DNA of 64,000 nucleotides from contig ML677386.1 of NCBI GenBank assembly GCA_007922305.1, forward strand, positions 14,339,585-14,403,584, written 5' to 3'. This DNA comes from Dermatemys mawii. Taxonomy: Eukaryota; Chordata; Testudines; Dermatemydidae. The notes beneath the pieces are model-generated. The model saw nothing but the letters and a program-made list of their open reading frames with translations, searched no databases and was not told where the DNA came from. Shown here piece by piece: positions 44,771-56,499 of the stretch. Position numbers and translations under genes: made by a program. Numbering within the stretch: position 1 is the stretch's first letter; each line of letters opens with the position of its first letter.

Positions 44771-46410
44771 TTAAATGGAGCATCTCGTCACTGTCCAGCA
44801 ATAGTCTGCAAGCACTGAAGGGCTCCATTTGCTCTGATAGCGTTTCTCCATTGTTGCAATGTCCTGGTGAAATCGCTCGCCATGCTCGTCACTCACTGCT
44901 CTGCAGTTCAGTGCAAAAAAATCTAGATGAGTGTGCAAAAAATGTCTCTTTAGTGACATGTTGCAACCAAGGCTTTTGTATGCCTTGAGGAGGTTTTCCA
45001 CCAACAACCTGTAGTTGTCTGCCTTGTTGTTTCCGAGAAAATGTATTGTCATTAACTGGAAGGCTTTCCATGCCGTCTTTTCCTTGCCACGCAGTGCATG
45101 GTCATATGCATCATCTCGAAGAAGTTCACGAATCTGAGGACCAACAAAGACACCTTCCTTTATCTTAGCTTCACTTAACCTTGGAAATTTTCCACGGAGG
45201 TACTTGAAAGCTGCTTGTGTTTCGTCAATGGCCTTGACAAAGTTCTTCATCGGACCCAGCTTGATGTGTAAGGGTGGTAACAAAATCTTCCTTGATTCAA
45301 CAAGTGGTGGATGCTGAACATTTTTCCTCCAAGGCTCCAATGACTGTCGGAGTGGCCAATCTTTCTTAATGTAGTGGGAATCTCTTGCACGACTATCCAT
45401 TCATAGAGAAAACAGAAGTACTTTGTGTATCCAGCCTGCAGACCAAGCAAGAGAGCAACAACCTTCAAATTGCCACAAAGCTGCCACTGATGTTCGCCAT
45501 AGTTTATGCACCTCAAAAGTTGTTTCATGTTGTCATAGGTTTCCTTCATATGGACTGCATGACCAACTGGAATTGATGGCAAAACATTGCCATTATGCAG
45601 CAAAACAGCTTTAAGACTCGTCTTCGATGAATCAATGAAGAGTCTCCAGTCATCTGGATTGTGAACGATGTTGAGGGCTGCCATCACACCATTGATGTTG
45701 TTGCAGGCTACAAGATCACCTTCCATGAAGAAGAATGGGACAAGATCCTTTTGACGGGCACGGAACATGGAAACCCTAACATCACCTGCAAGGAGATTCC
45801 ACTGCTGTAGTCTGGAGCCCAACAGCTCTGCCTTACTCTTGGGTAGTTCCAAATCCCTGACAAGGTCATTCAGTTCAGCTTATGTTATGAGGTGTGGTTC
45901 AGAGGAGGAGGATGATGGGAGAAAATGTGGGTCCTGTGACATTGATGGTTCAGGACCAGAAGTTTCATCCTCTTCCTCGTCTGACTCAAGTGAGAATGAT
46001 TCTGGTGCATCAGGAACCGGCAGTCCTTCTCCGTGGGGTATTGGGCGTCTAGCTGATGGAATGTTTGGATAATGCACAGTCCACTTTTTCTTCTTTGACA
46101 CACCCTTCCCAACTGGACGCACCATGCAGAAGTAACAATTGCTGCTATGATCTGTTGGCTCTCTCCAAATCATTGACACTGCAAAAGGCATAGATTTCCT
46201 CTTCCTGTTCAACCACTGGCGAAGATTTGTTGCACAAGTGTTGCAGCATATGTGTGGAGCCCACCTCTTGTCCTGATCTCCAATTTTGCAGCCAAAATAA
46301 AGGTGATAGGCTCTCTTAACCATAGTGGTTATACTGCGCTTTTGTGATCCAAAAGTCACTTCACACAAACAGCAGAAGTTATCTGCACTGTTCACACAAG
46401 TACGAGGCAT
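44771..46410 (-). pseudogene. Transposase-like gene of the CACTG element, interrupted
   Basis: The reading starts at ATG 46410 (minus strand). The N-terminus has paired cysteines 'CCLCEVTF' and 'HICCNTCATNLRQW', a likely zinc-binding DNA-recognition module, then an acidic serine-rich stretch. A nonsense TAA at 45880-45882 interrupts it, and the same frame continues from 45852 with 'DWRLFIDSSKTSLKAVL', a candidate first catalytic Asp. A frameshift near 45395-45405 leads into the last third, 'GNNKADNYRLLVENL', 'SLGCNMSLKRHFLHTHLDFF' and 'SDEHGERFHQDI', where an acidic residue and H-x4-H resemble the end of a CMC-type DDE core. Proteins of this type occur as many uncharacterised copies in animal genomes. 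One stop and one frameshift make this copy inactive, with comparatively little other damage. Confidence 0.78.
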
Positions 46411-46799
46411 CTCTGCTCACTTTGGCTAAACAGAAATGTGTCCCTTTGCAAAATCAAACACTGACAAATAAGACAGCATGACACTGTATTATTTCAAGAG
46501 CTGATATAGGGCAATTTGTTCAGCAGAGTGATGTAAGCTTCGTTATGATTGCATCATCCATGACTTCTAGGAATAACATGATGCAATTCATATCATGTAT
46601 GATGCAATACCAGCTTCAGATTGCATCATTCATTGTTTTGCCTGAAAAGCAAGTACTGTCCAAACCCAATCATAGATTTATTCATAGATCCAGTCAAAGA
46701 TGTATTTTAGTCATTTCTGGTTTAAATTGCGATCCCTTCCCTTTATAACTCACTTATCCTCCGCCATTCCCATGTCAAGGGTCGTATATACTGACTCAA

Positions 46800-46920
46800 T
46801 AGCATATCTTGAAAACTAGAGCCAATCAACAATTTTAAGCATCATTTTCATTCTCAGTGACCCAGAATTAGTAAAGGTTGACTACATTTATTTCAGAAGC
46901 ATTTTGGCTGTAGAGCAGTG
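46800..46920. repeat. Right terminal inverted repeat of the CACTG element
   Basis: Complement of the left terminal region, ending CAGTG at 46920 directly before the TTA duplication. Confidence 0.7.
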
Positions 46921-47020
46921 TTATATTTATCAGACCAACACCAACCCACTTAAGTGACTAGTAGGATTAGACACAATAATATAACACATGAACCTCAACA
47001 CTGAAACAAGAGTTTTACTT

Positions 47021-47320
47021 GGGCTATGTCTACACTAGCAAGTTTACAGTGACACAGCTGTACTGAGGCAGCCACACTCCTTTAAGATCTCTTGTGTATC
47101 CTCTCTATGCTGATGGGAGAGAGCTCTCCCATCAAGATAATAAAATCACCTCCATGAGCAGTGGTAGCTATGTTGGTGAGAGAAGCTCTCCCGTCAACAT
47201 AGCACTGTCTACACTGGCACTCCTGTGGGTGTAACTTATGTCATTCAGAGGGGTGATTTTTCCCCCCACATCCCCTGAGTGACAAACTATACTGACAAAA
47301 GTGGTAGTGTAGACAAGCCC
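47021..47320. mobile_element. MITE with GTCTACACTA termini
   Basis: The left end GGGCTATGTCTACACTAGC and the right end, complementary to GGGCTTGTCTACACTACC, are inverted repeats. Internal 'gggagagagctctccc' and 'gagagaagctctcccgtc' give further dyad symmetry. Flanks 'ctt' and 'taa' do not give a clean duplication. Confidence 0.7.
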
Positions 47321-48668
47321 TAATGAGGATTAGTTTACACAGCTGATTTAACCTGTTACGAGGTGGGAAGGACTCATCAGTTACCCACTTGCAGTCAGCT
47401 ACTAACTATACGTTACATGAAATTAAGTGACGTTGTAGTCCCTCACACTTTCATATATGTCAGCTCTGCACTGGCCTGACTGATCCTCAGGACTCAAAGG
47501 GCTGGGGGCGGGGAGGGGAATTAGTATCTGCTGAGGTGGGACATTCAAGGGGTGTGTGGAGCTTCTTGCCACCCTGAGAAGCCTTTTGCAGTTCCTAGTC
47601 CCCTCTACTCAGAGTCCAGGATGATGCAGAATGGTCACAAAAAAACAAGGGGAACATAACCGGATTCCTAAATTGTGGTGGTATTTTTTTTAAAACAAAC
47701 TGTATCTTTGTGACCTGGAAAACCTGAGAAATTATAGGAATCCAGCTGTATTTCACTCCCCCTCATCACTGGCTGCCCTAATGAAGGGAGATTGCTTGCC
47801 CAGAAATCTATTGTCCATCTCTATCTTGGAACTACTTGCCCTTGTTGGTGGTTGGGATACACAGAGTATTTAATTTCCTATGTGGGTGGCTGATCAAGCC
47901 CACTCTCTGCACTAGATCCAGGGGTGCACCGTACTAGCTGGAGGATTCCCCAGTCATATTCCCAAGAGCCAGGGGAATCAGAATCATGGACTAACTCCTG
48001 GGGGAGGAGTACAGTTTAGTTGACATGCTTGGGCCACTGTCAAAATATATTTAGTGCTGTATGGACATGGAGTTGTTCCCCAGCTGTGGGGCTCTGGGGC
48101 TGAGGCCAGGATTTGGCCCCAAATTCTCCCTCGAGATCATGTGTTTTATTGCAGTTCTGTTGTGCTCACTAGCCTCTTCACAAACACTTGACATAACACT
48201 TGCTTCTCTTACCCTCTTTGTATCACTTATCTCATAGCACATCCGTGGCACAGCAACTTACAAAGTCTGAAAGTGTTCTTTGGGGGCCTTTTGGGAATAG
48301 GAACTGTTGCAGCATCTCTATATTTAGAGATTCTGAGTAGCTAGTGAGTAAGAGCGCATCGCAGATCTGGAGCCAGGGTAACCTCCTAGCCCAGTGTGCT
48401 CTGCTGCAAAAGGGACTCTCACCGGGCCTGATTTTCTTTTGCTTTCTAGTCTGTATAGGGTTTTTATACCCACTCATCACCATAGTATCTGAGTGCCTTT
48501 CACTAGTCAGTGTATTAAGCAACACTACTATACATCTGTCATGGGTTTGTTGTCTCATTCTGTCCCCAGAGGGAGAAGCACATAGAGTAGAAAGTCTTGT
48601 TGCGGTATGGTAGTAGGAGGGAGGAGGTGTTTTTTTCAGTTGTTTTTTCTCTCCCCTTTGAGAGTGAC
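47321..48668. other. Unassigned DNA
   Basis: The dispersed 'catagtatctgagtgccttt' motif lies at 48479-48498, so a SINE-like piece is probably at about 48330-48545. No gene was recognised; frames at 48051-48613 on both strands overlap. Confidence 0.35.
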
Positions 48669-48754
48669 TTACACCTGTAGAAAGTGAGTGTAAAATCAGA
48701 ATAGTGGCATCTTATATTGTACTCACTTTAGGCTCTCACTTTCTACAGGTGTAA
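48669..48754. repeat. Perfect 20-bp inverted repeat
   Basis: TTACACCTGTAGAAAGTGAG at 48669-48688 and its exact complement at 48735-48754 flank a 46-bp loop that itself contains 'tgtactcacttta'. It could form a hairpin. The origin is unknown; it may be a fold-back repeat remnant. Confidence 0.7.
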
Positions 48755-49060
48755 ACAATTACATGAGATCTCATTTTCTTTAGTCTAGTGCCTTCTCTAT
48801 TTTGGAGATGTCCGATCTTTCAACAGCTTTAAGGACTATTCTCAAAACATGTTTGCAGTTGGGCAACAGGGGGACAGGACAGGAGGCAGAGGGAATCTTT
48901 TTCTTTCCCAAAGTGCAAAATACTATACTTAATCTGAAATGCTTTTGCAGGGTTTGAAAACAACCAGTCAGTTATTGATGAAGATACCCTCAGTATAATG
49001 AAAAATCATCTCTTTAGTAATCAGAGTGCAACAAGGAAGTAGAAACAGCAACTTTATCTG

Positions 49061-50095
49061 TCTTAGATACTTACATGGAACCCATCACCATAGTATCTGA
49101 GCACTTCACAATATTCAATTTATCTTCACAACACCCTTGTAAGACAGGTCAGTACAATTATTGCCACTTTACAGATGAGGAACTGAGGCACAGAGAAACT
49201 AAATAACCTGTTGTCAGGATTGCCTTCCCACTCTGAACTCTAGGGTACAGATGTGGGGATCCATATGAAAAAAGAAATAACCCCCACAAGCTTATTTTAC
49301 CAGCTTGGGTTAAAATGTTTTTCCCCAGAACACAATTTCTTCTGTATCTGGACCTGGTACACTGCCACCACCAAACTAGGTCTAGGGTAGTTTGGGACCC
49401 TTCTTTCCCTTTCCACTAACCCCCCAAACTTCTTCCTTCCCTGGGAAGCTTGAGAGAAAAACAAACAAACCTTGCCTGCTCCTGTGAGACGTGCCCGATC
49501 CAAAACCAGGATCTTACACAATGAAAAACAAGCAGTCAGCTTCTTAAAAGAAAGATTTTAATAAAAGAAAAAAAAGAAAGGAATAAATCCCTTATAACCA
49601 TCAATAGACCAGCACCTACCATAATCAACAGAAAGATTCAGAAACCAAACCTCTCCCCCCGAGGTGACTTTCTCCCACTGTTGATATCGCTGCTGAATCT
49701 TACAATATCAAGAAGCACCCAGCCAACACTCACCACTGAGAACCCTCCAAGTGATAAAAAGAAGGTAAACTTACTGACTACAGTACTTGATAGAATCTTA
49801 TAGTTACAGTGAAAGACATAGCTGTGTTCATCCCATAGCCGAGATGAACAGAGAGAGACCCAGAGAGAAACTGAAACTTCAAATCCTTTGTCTCCTGAGG
49901 AATTTCTCATTGGTCAGTTGTCCACCTCTCAGGTTACCTTTAGCTTAACCCCTTACAGGTAAACAATAATTCTAGGCTACTTTACACTTATGACACCTGT
50001 GCAAGGACACAAAGGAAGTCTCTAACAGAGCAGTGAACTGAACTTGGGTCTCCCCAGTCCCAGGCTAGTAGCAGAATGACTGGTGTATCCTTCCT
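49061..50095 (-). repeat. MIR-type SINE split by an ERV-like LTR
   Basis: The first part, 49061-49211, contains 'caccatagtatctgagcac', 'ctttacagatgaggaact' and 'gaggcacagagaaactaaat'. The second part, 49996-50095, continues with 'gcaaggacacaaaggaag' and 'tgaactgaacttgggtctcc'. The MIR order is preserved across the 784-bp insert. Confidence 0.82.
49212..49995. repeat. ERV-like solo LTR with 5-bp target duplication
   Basis: Begins TGTCAGG and ends TTATGACA (TG...CA, with TGTCA/TGACA inverted tips). It is flanked by exact CCTGT at 49207-49211 and 49996-50000. The length of 784 bp and the lack of internal coding sequence fit a solo LTR. The text beginning 'tgtcaggattgccttccc' and 'ctgaactctagggtacag' resembles a turtle ERV LTR I recall, but the family is not verified. 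The orientation is not settled. Confidence 0.82.
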
Positions 50096-53000
50096 GTCCT
50101 ATGTGTGCTTTCACAATATTTAAACTGCATTAATAAAAAGAAAGATAATGTATATGGATAACAAAAAAGAATTAACTATTTTAAAATATGAAATGGAGAC
50201 AAATCTATATATCATCAATGGCATATTTTTACCACTGGATAAATTCATATGGTACTAGTAGAAAGTAACTAAAAAAAATGGTACCTTTTGTCATTGCACA
50301 GCTCTCTGCCTAAACGTAAGTAGAGCTACAGTGATGCCAGTTCTGCCTTAGATAAATAAGATTAACTTAGTACTTCATAGATGTTCATATGCTTAACATT
50401 GACAATATATTTTTAGTTAACTAAAGGTAAATGGGAATTAAGGGTGGCTACTAAACCAGTAATCTTCAAATTCTAATTAAGTTAAACTATGCACAAACTG
50501 GCTTAAAAGTGCGTGAAAGTAAGGCCTATTCGTCTGCTCATATTCTATTCAGGTCCTTATTCCATACCCTTCTCCAAGGTATCTTAGCATCTTCCAATAG
50601 TGCAATAAGGGAGATGATTGCATCTTGTGCGTGCAAACAATTCTCTCTCTCTTCCATTGCAAGGAGGAAAAATGGGAAGTGTGAAGTCTGCTTTGCAGAT
50701 GTAATCTATCCCATATGCTTGTGTCAAGGGGGAAGAAGTGCATCTTGCTGAAAGTAGAAGTTGTGGCAATTCTTAGATTCTGAAGTTGTTTCTTGGACAG
50801 TCCCCCAAGAGAACCTCCGGCTCTTGCAAATGAAACCAGATTTACTTAACTCATATTACCTTATTTTACTAACATTTCACTCCCCCCCCGCCACCCTCTC
50901 TCTCTCTCTCTCTTATACACAGGGTATTTTGGGACACAGAGGAGTACAAACAGAGTCCTTTTCCATATCTATGTACCTGCTTTCAAGGAACATCCCATAA
51001 ATACCTCTCTCTAGAAATAATTCCTGATTAGCACCCTAAGCATGTGTAGTGAAAATACAATAGTATTGTATGATGTGTACATCTTGCTAGGTCATCAGAT
51101 TAGAAGATAAAAGCAAAGGAAATGTTGTTGAGTAGCACAGTACTGTAGAATTTATCTATTGTCAATTAACAAAATTTTGATAACATAAACCCAGGGGGGT
51201 TGTATTTGAATTCACTGAGGTTGGATGGGTGTATCTGAGAACAGAATTTGACCCAATGTGTCTGTATTTATCTGATGTATAAAGACTTCCTTCCTCTGCC
51301 CCTCCATCAACTAAAAGCCTCTAAAATAACAGTGAAATGTTAAAGTGCACTGTAGATTCACTGTCAATTCCCTTGGAATGCATCAAATTACTGTGTCATG
51401 TTGAGTTTAAAAAGAATCATATATTACACTATGACTTCATAGTGTACTACTGAATCTCCTACATTTAGTGAACTCTGAAAGGTGGGTATTGGTTTTATTT
51501 TCAATTTAAAAGCTTCTTCATTGATTATGGTAACAAGAATTCAGTTGGAAAATTTGTCCTTTTTTTAAAAAAAAGGTTTATGATAAATGTAGATATTTTT
51601 TTACTCTCTTTTGTTTCACCTAAAGACAGCCCAACTATTATCTACCATATACTGAAAATACACTAGAATGCACACACCTCTGATGGGATGATGAGGTAGG
51701 ATTTCAGTGGGCCATTATGCCATTTTAGTTTTTTTTCAATTTTATACGTTGTATCAATGCCAAGAGTTGCTGATAGGTGCATTTACTATATTGAAAAGTT
51801 AATAAATGAATCTAATTATTTGCATGTACGCTTCACTAAGACTTATTATTATTGCAGCAGGCAACAACATTTGAAAGCGATTAACAAACATTTCGAGGCA
51901 AAAGTGTCTCTTGAGCCCCTATTAAAGTAACTGGACTCTGGTTTTAGAAAGAACAAAGTGAAGGCAAATAACAGGTTACAAAGAAAATAGTTTCTTGGAG
52001 TCTTATACTGAGTGATTGCTGAACACTCATAATTCCACTCACTTCACTGAGAACTGCAGGTGCTCAGCAACTCTCAGGGTCAGCGTTTATAAAAGGGAGC
52101 AATTGGGATGAACAATGAAAGCTCTAAATGTCAACGAGGGACATATAATAATATCAAGAGTATAGTTCATGTTATACCCCCAACAGACAGAAATGAGAGC
52201 AAGAACACTGAATTCCGATTTTGCCATCAAGAACATAGCTAGGGAGAGGGATGGTAGAAAGCAATGTGGATAGGGTTTTCATGTGTCCAAAGAGTGGGCA
52301 CGATCTTCCAAAACAGAGGCAAAGGCAAGGCCAAATTCCTTCTGCTATGAGTTGCACCCCAGAAATAACAGTATTCTGCAACAATAGTGAGTAAAGAATG
52401 GAGACTTAAAACTTCTCAAGACAGCAATCAAATGCTCTTTTTCTCCTCTCCACATGGGAATGAAATCATCAGCCAGGCCATCCTAGTCACTCAGCCTTGG
52501 GAGACACGGTACTTGTCAGTTGGGTCTGGATCCTGTTGACAAGGTCTTTTATTTGAACTTTGGCTTTCCAGATGCACGCTGATTGGTACTCAGCGTTGAA
52601 CTAGTCTGAGGCACTTTGTCCATGATTGACTCTGCTCATAGCAGTTAGCAGGTCTCACATCTCTCATACATGTTCCTAGGCCATGATCTGTAATAATCAA
52701 TATTGAACAATCTTCTCCTATTGGTGTGGCACAAAGCAAGTCTGTTTCCCAGCGAGCAACATGAGGCTTTCATACTGTGCTCTGAAATGACGTGTTCAGT
52801 AAGTGGTGGCAGTAGCTGATTTAAAACTGGTAGAGTTTCCCCACATAGTGAAGTACTGTCACAATCTCTGCTTGTGTCAGATAGCCATATTGTGAAGTTA
52901 CAGGTCATGGCTTACTGCTAGCCCCTGTAACCTGTTTGATGATTCATTCCCTATGATAGAGAACGCTTCCATGTTTCACACAAGCCACCCTTCTACACTC

Positions 53001-53740
53001 TTATTTTTAATCTACCTGAGCGGGTAGCTTTTGCCTTATATTACACCTCTTTGCTTATTGTAAAAGGGATCTCACAGAAGCAGAGTTGACGGCTATTGTT
53101 CTGAGCTGTTTGCTGTGTGCTTGGTTTGCAGGAGCCAAAAATGCTGGAAGTCTCTGGTAGCTGAGAAGGGTGAGAGCACTTGTCACTCAGACAGCAGGAG
53201 AACATTGGCAGCTACATGGAGTGTCAGGCTGGGCTTCTTGTTACTGGGAGGGAAGACTAAAAGAGGGTTCTCAGCACAGGGCCACATTCTGAGTTTAACA
53301 CTAGATGGCAGAGTGCTGTAACAATTTTTTGTGCCCATTTCACAAGAACCAAGGGAAAATTTTGTCTTTACTATCCACAATTACTGCAAATTTCTGTGAA
53401 AATCTCTCCTCTCTCACACCATCCCCTCCACAAGTCCTCTCCTTTCAGCCATTGATGCATTTGGCCTCCAATAATACGAAATTCCACCCCAATCCGGGTC
53501 TATTGGCTGGAGGCATATCATGGATTACAGGGTCGTTCTACCAACCCAGCAGGCTTTGGGGACTTCCAAGGGAACAGAAGGAGGGGGAGGGTACAGAATC
53601 GGGGAACTCCACTCTGTTCAGCACAGCACTCAGATATCACCACATTGTTTTTTCACCAGCAGAAAATATAGTTAAATAATGAAAACATGGTCTCTTGGGT
53701 TCAAATAATCATGAAGGAGCTTGTGGCAAGCCATTTCCTT
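50096..53740. other. Mostly unique AT-rich DNA
   Basis: A C-run followed by a (TC)n microsatellite lies at 50881-50914. A fragment of the 'gctcag' palindromic repeat is near 52028-52085. Short frames on both strands at 50509-50769, 52172-52384, 52645-52908 and 53115-53679 show no recognised domain. Confidence 0.35.
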
Positions 53741-53749
53741 TGCTTTGTC

Positions 53750-54213
53750 AGGCTTTGCATTTGCCCCTCTGGTGGTGGGGGCCTGGAGTAAGTTAGTCAC
53801 ACTCCAGAGTTTTTATTCCTCACTCGGGTTTTATTTTTCACTATTTTACAGTAGAAGGTGGGCCTCAGGAACACTCTTCAACCAAACCAATGAAACAAAT
53901 TCATAACACAAGAAGGGAATACCTGTCCCTGTCCCCTCTCTGGAGGGGTCGCCTTGTTATGGTGGCTCTGTGGTGCCAGTCCCCCAAACAGCCAGTTGGC
54001 TTGGTTGCTTCCCCTGTAGGAAGGAGAGCAGCTTTCCATTCAGGAAAAATCTTTTTTCCCTGCTGCCACTAGCCTTGCTACAGCGTGTCTCTCTTCACTC
54101 TCTCACTAGAAAGGGGAGCAGGGTGTTTAAAGGTCACAACAGCCCCTAATTCTAGGGGTGACATACCTGCCTTCCTCCACTCTCCTACAACTGTCCTGTC
54201 TGGCTTTGTCACA
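53750..54213 (-). repeat. Possible diverged Gmr1-type LTR fragment
   Basis: The right end 'tacctgccttcctccactct' to 'tggctttgtcaca' matches the terminus of the antisense Gmr1-like LTRs ('tacctgccttccagcactct', 'gtcaca'). The left boundary could not be found, so it may be truncated. Confidence 0.45.
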
Positions 54214-55488
54214 GTACCAAGCATTTCTAAGAAAAAAAAATAATCTTGCAAAAAATATTTTCTTCATTTTAAGGAAGCTTTGTGATAGCCAGGATTCTGA
54301 TTTAAATGTGTTTATTTACATATTTATTTTACCATTCCATAAAGTATAGTGAAGGGGTAACAAATACCCAACAGATACAACATTAGGGTTTGACACCTAC
54401 AGAAAATTAAAGTTTTGACTGGAGACCTATCTTGTTGTACACTTATATATCCTGAATATTTTTCTTTCCACTAGTTATGCTCTCTTACGTGATACATTTT
54501 ACTCAATAATATTGCTAACCAGTTTGTAGCTGAGTGTTGAATTCAACTGACTAACCATTGCACTTTCTTGCGCAACATACTACAAGGTGATTGAAATGAA
54601 ATCTGTTTATTTCCTCATTTGGGCTCTTTACATCTAAATCTTCAGTCCTGATCCATCTTTTTGTGTCACTCCTAGAAGACTGCTTTCTAGCTTAAAAAAA
54701 AACCAAAAAACCCACATCTATGACAGATTGAGATTTTATTCTTAGTTAATTCACATTTGATCATAAAAATGTTAAGGGGAAAACTTCTGGCATCAGATAA
54801 GGACATGGGACACTAACATCAAAGGTAGTGCTACATGTTCAGACTATGGGAGTATTGCTCTAAAGAGTGAAAAGTAAAACCTAATTGTCTCTTCTGAAAA
54901 CTACATAGCTTTTTGTCACTGTTTTCCACAATTCCTTTAAATGTTTAGGACCCAAGTTTGAAGATGGACAGCAAAGCTAAGTGCATCCCATTGTATGTGG
55001 CTAAATTCCATGTGCTTAATCACAATTATATGCACAAATGAGGTATTTGCATTCACACGTGGTCAGTTTAAGGTCATGTGTGCAAATACCTGTGTTGCAC
55101 ATGCAGTTGCAGTGTTTGCATTTGGTAGACGTGCAGTTGTGCAGGCCAGGTTTGGCAATCTTTGTGTGCCCCAATGATAAGCAGGTACAGAGCAAAATAA
55201 AGTAAAGGCAAGTAATACATTACAGTATTGAATGCTCATGAACTGCTTTTCACCATTATGAGGTAAATAATTCAAAAAAGGCAGAGCTGGTTGAATTAGG
55301 TATTGCAATTAATTAGGACTCTTGTGTTCTCCATGGCACAATGAAACCAAATGCTGTGGTAGCAACTCCTAAGTTCTCAGCAACATTTGTTGGGATTGCC
55401 TCCTAGACCTTTTCTGCTCAGCTTACCCAGAACACCTCATCCAGTTCTGGAAGAACACTTCATCCAGCTCCTCTGGAATACAGAAACT
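54214..55488. other. AT-rich DNA without a recognised feature
   Basis: Repeated 'gcaaatacctgtgttgcaca'-like and 'ttgcacatgcagttgcagtg' text near 55030-55130 is a short local low-complexity area. No gene was recognised. Confidence 0.3.
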
Positions 55489-55490
55489 CA

Positions 55491-55783
55491 GGCCAAGTCT
55501 ACACTATCCGCCGGATCGGCAGTAGTGATTGATCTCTTGGGGATCGCTTTATTGTGTTTAGTCTAGACATGATAAATCGATCTCTGAGCGCTCTCCCCGT
55601 CAACTCCGGAACTCCACCACCGCGAGAGGAGGAAGCAGAGTTGACAGACGAGCAGCAGCTGTCAACTTGCTGTCGTGAGGATGCCCAGGTAAGTTGATCT
55701 AAGATATGTCAACTTCAACTATGCTATTCTTGTAGCTGAAGTTCTGAATCTTAGGTTGAAGCCCCTACAGCGTAGACCTGGCC
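55491..55783. mobile_element. MITE related to the 285-bp family
   Basis: Inverted ends GGCCAAGTCTACACTA and the complement of GGCCAGGTCTACGC. It shares the internal 'gataaatcgat' and 'agttgac' style text with the MITEs at 18000 and 19406, in the other orientation, and has a similar size (293 bp). Flanks TCA and TTA are a poor duplication. Confidence 0.65.
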
Positions 55784-56272
55784 TTAGTTGTCTGCAGCTC
55801 ATCACTCAGGTTACTTTCTCAGGCATATAATACATCTATGCCCATGCTGGCCACGCCCAGATGCAGTGAGTTTAAGTATGATGATATCACAAATTCAAAT
55901 CATATCACACATATGCTACACAGTTTATATACTTTTTCCTAGCTACTTACATCTATACTGCTTGAACCTAATTGGTTTGGACATCTTGTGGATCATGAAA
56001 GGACCAGTCACTTATGTCCTCTCCTTGTCTACATTTCAAGCTCATCAGCTGAAGGTGTTCCCACTTACCTCAACTAGGCCCAGAACACCATCTCCAGCAC
56101 ACAGCTTGTCATATCCTTGTTTACAGTTTAATCTTGCACTCAAATTAAGCTACATGCGAGTTTACTCATGCCCAGCAAGATCTATGCCTATAAGAACTTA
56201 TTCTATAATAATATAAATACCCCTCAGTCCCAGCACCATTCCCTACAGACACAGCTACAGTTTGTAGTTCAA

Positions 56273-56485
56273 GAATCAGAGGGGTAGCCGTGTTAGTCTG
56301 GAATTGCAGAAGTGACAAAGAGTCCTGTGGCATCTTAAAGACTAACTAAAGTATTAGAGCATAAGCTTTCGTGGGCTAATACCCACTTAGTCGGATGCAT
56401 GCATCCGACGACATGGGTATTAGCCCACAAAAGCTTATGCTCTAATACTTTAGTTAGTCTTTAAGGTGCCATAGGGCTCTTTCTC
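56273..56485. mobile_element. Fold-back (snap-back) SINE-like element with 14-bp target duplications
   Basis: It starts 'gaatcaga' then 'ggggtagccgtgttagtctg', a widespread reptile repeat head. About 80-bp inverted arms follow: the arm before 'gatgcatgcatc' (centre near 56400) is repeated in reverse complement to 56485. Flanks AGTTTGTAGTTCAA (56259-56272) and AGTTTGTAGCTCAA (56486-56499) match at 13 of 14 positions. That length fits LINE-type integration rather than DNA-transposon integration. Confidence 0.72.
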
Positions 56486-56499
56486 AGTTTGTAGCTCAA

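Larger units (their letters stand above)
44380..46920 (-). mobile_element. CACTG-ended DNA transposon, Chapaev-3-like (CMC superfamily), autonomous-type but broken
   Basis: A 2541-bp element. The left end is CACTGGTCTACA and the right end is complementary to CACTGCTCTACA. Similarity between the ends continues in patches for about 130 bp; for example 'gattggctactgtttct' at 44483 matches the complement of 46802-46827. A 3-bp target duplication TTA lies at 44377-44379 and 46921-46923. CACTG-type ends plus a 3-bp duplication fit the CACTA/Chapaev-3 group. One transposase-like gene on the minus strand fills most of the element. The superfamily name is inferred from termini and residue pattern; a profile search would decide it. 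Confidence 0.75.

Noticed and set aside
45767..46072. 101-codon plus-strand frame rich in serine
   Set aside because: It is antisense to the acidic serine-rich linker of the transposase-like gene.
55788..56216. 142-codon plus-strand frame next to a MITE
   Set aside because: No domain or signal; cysteine-, leucine- and serine-rich chance translation ending just before the fold-back element.
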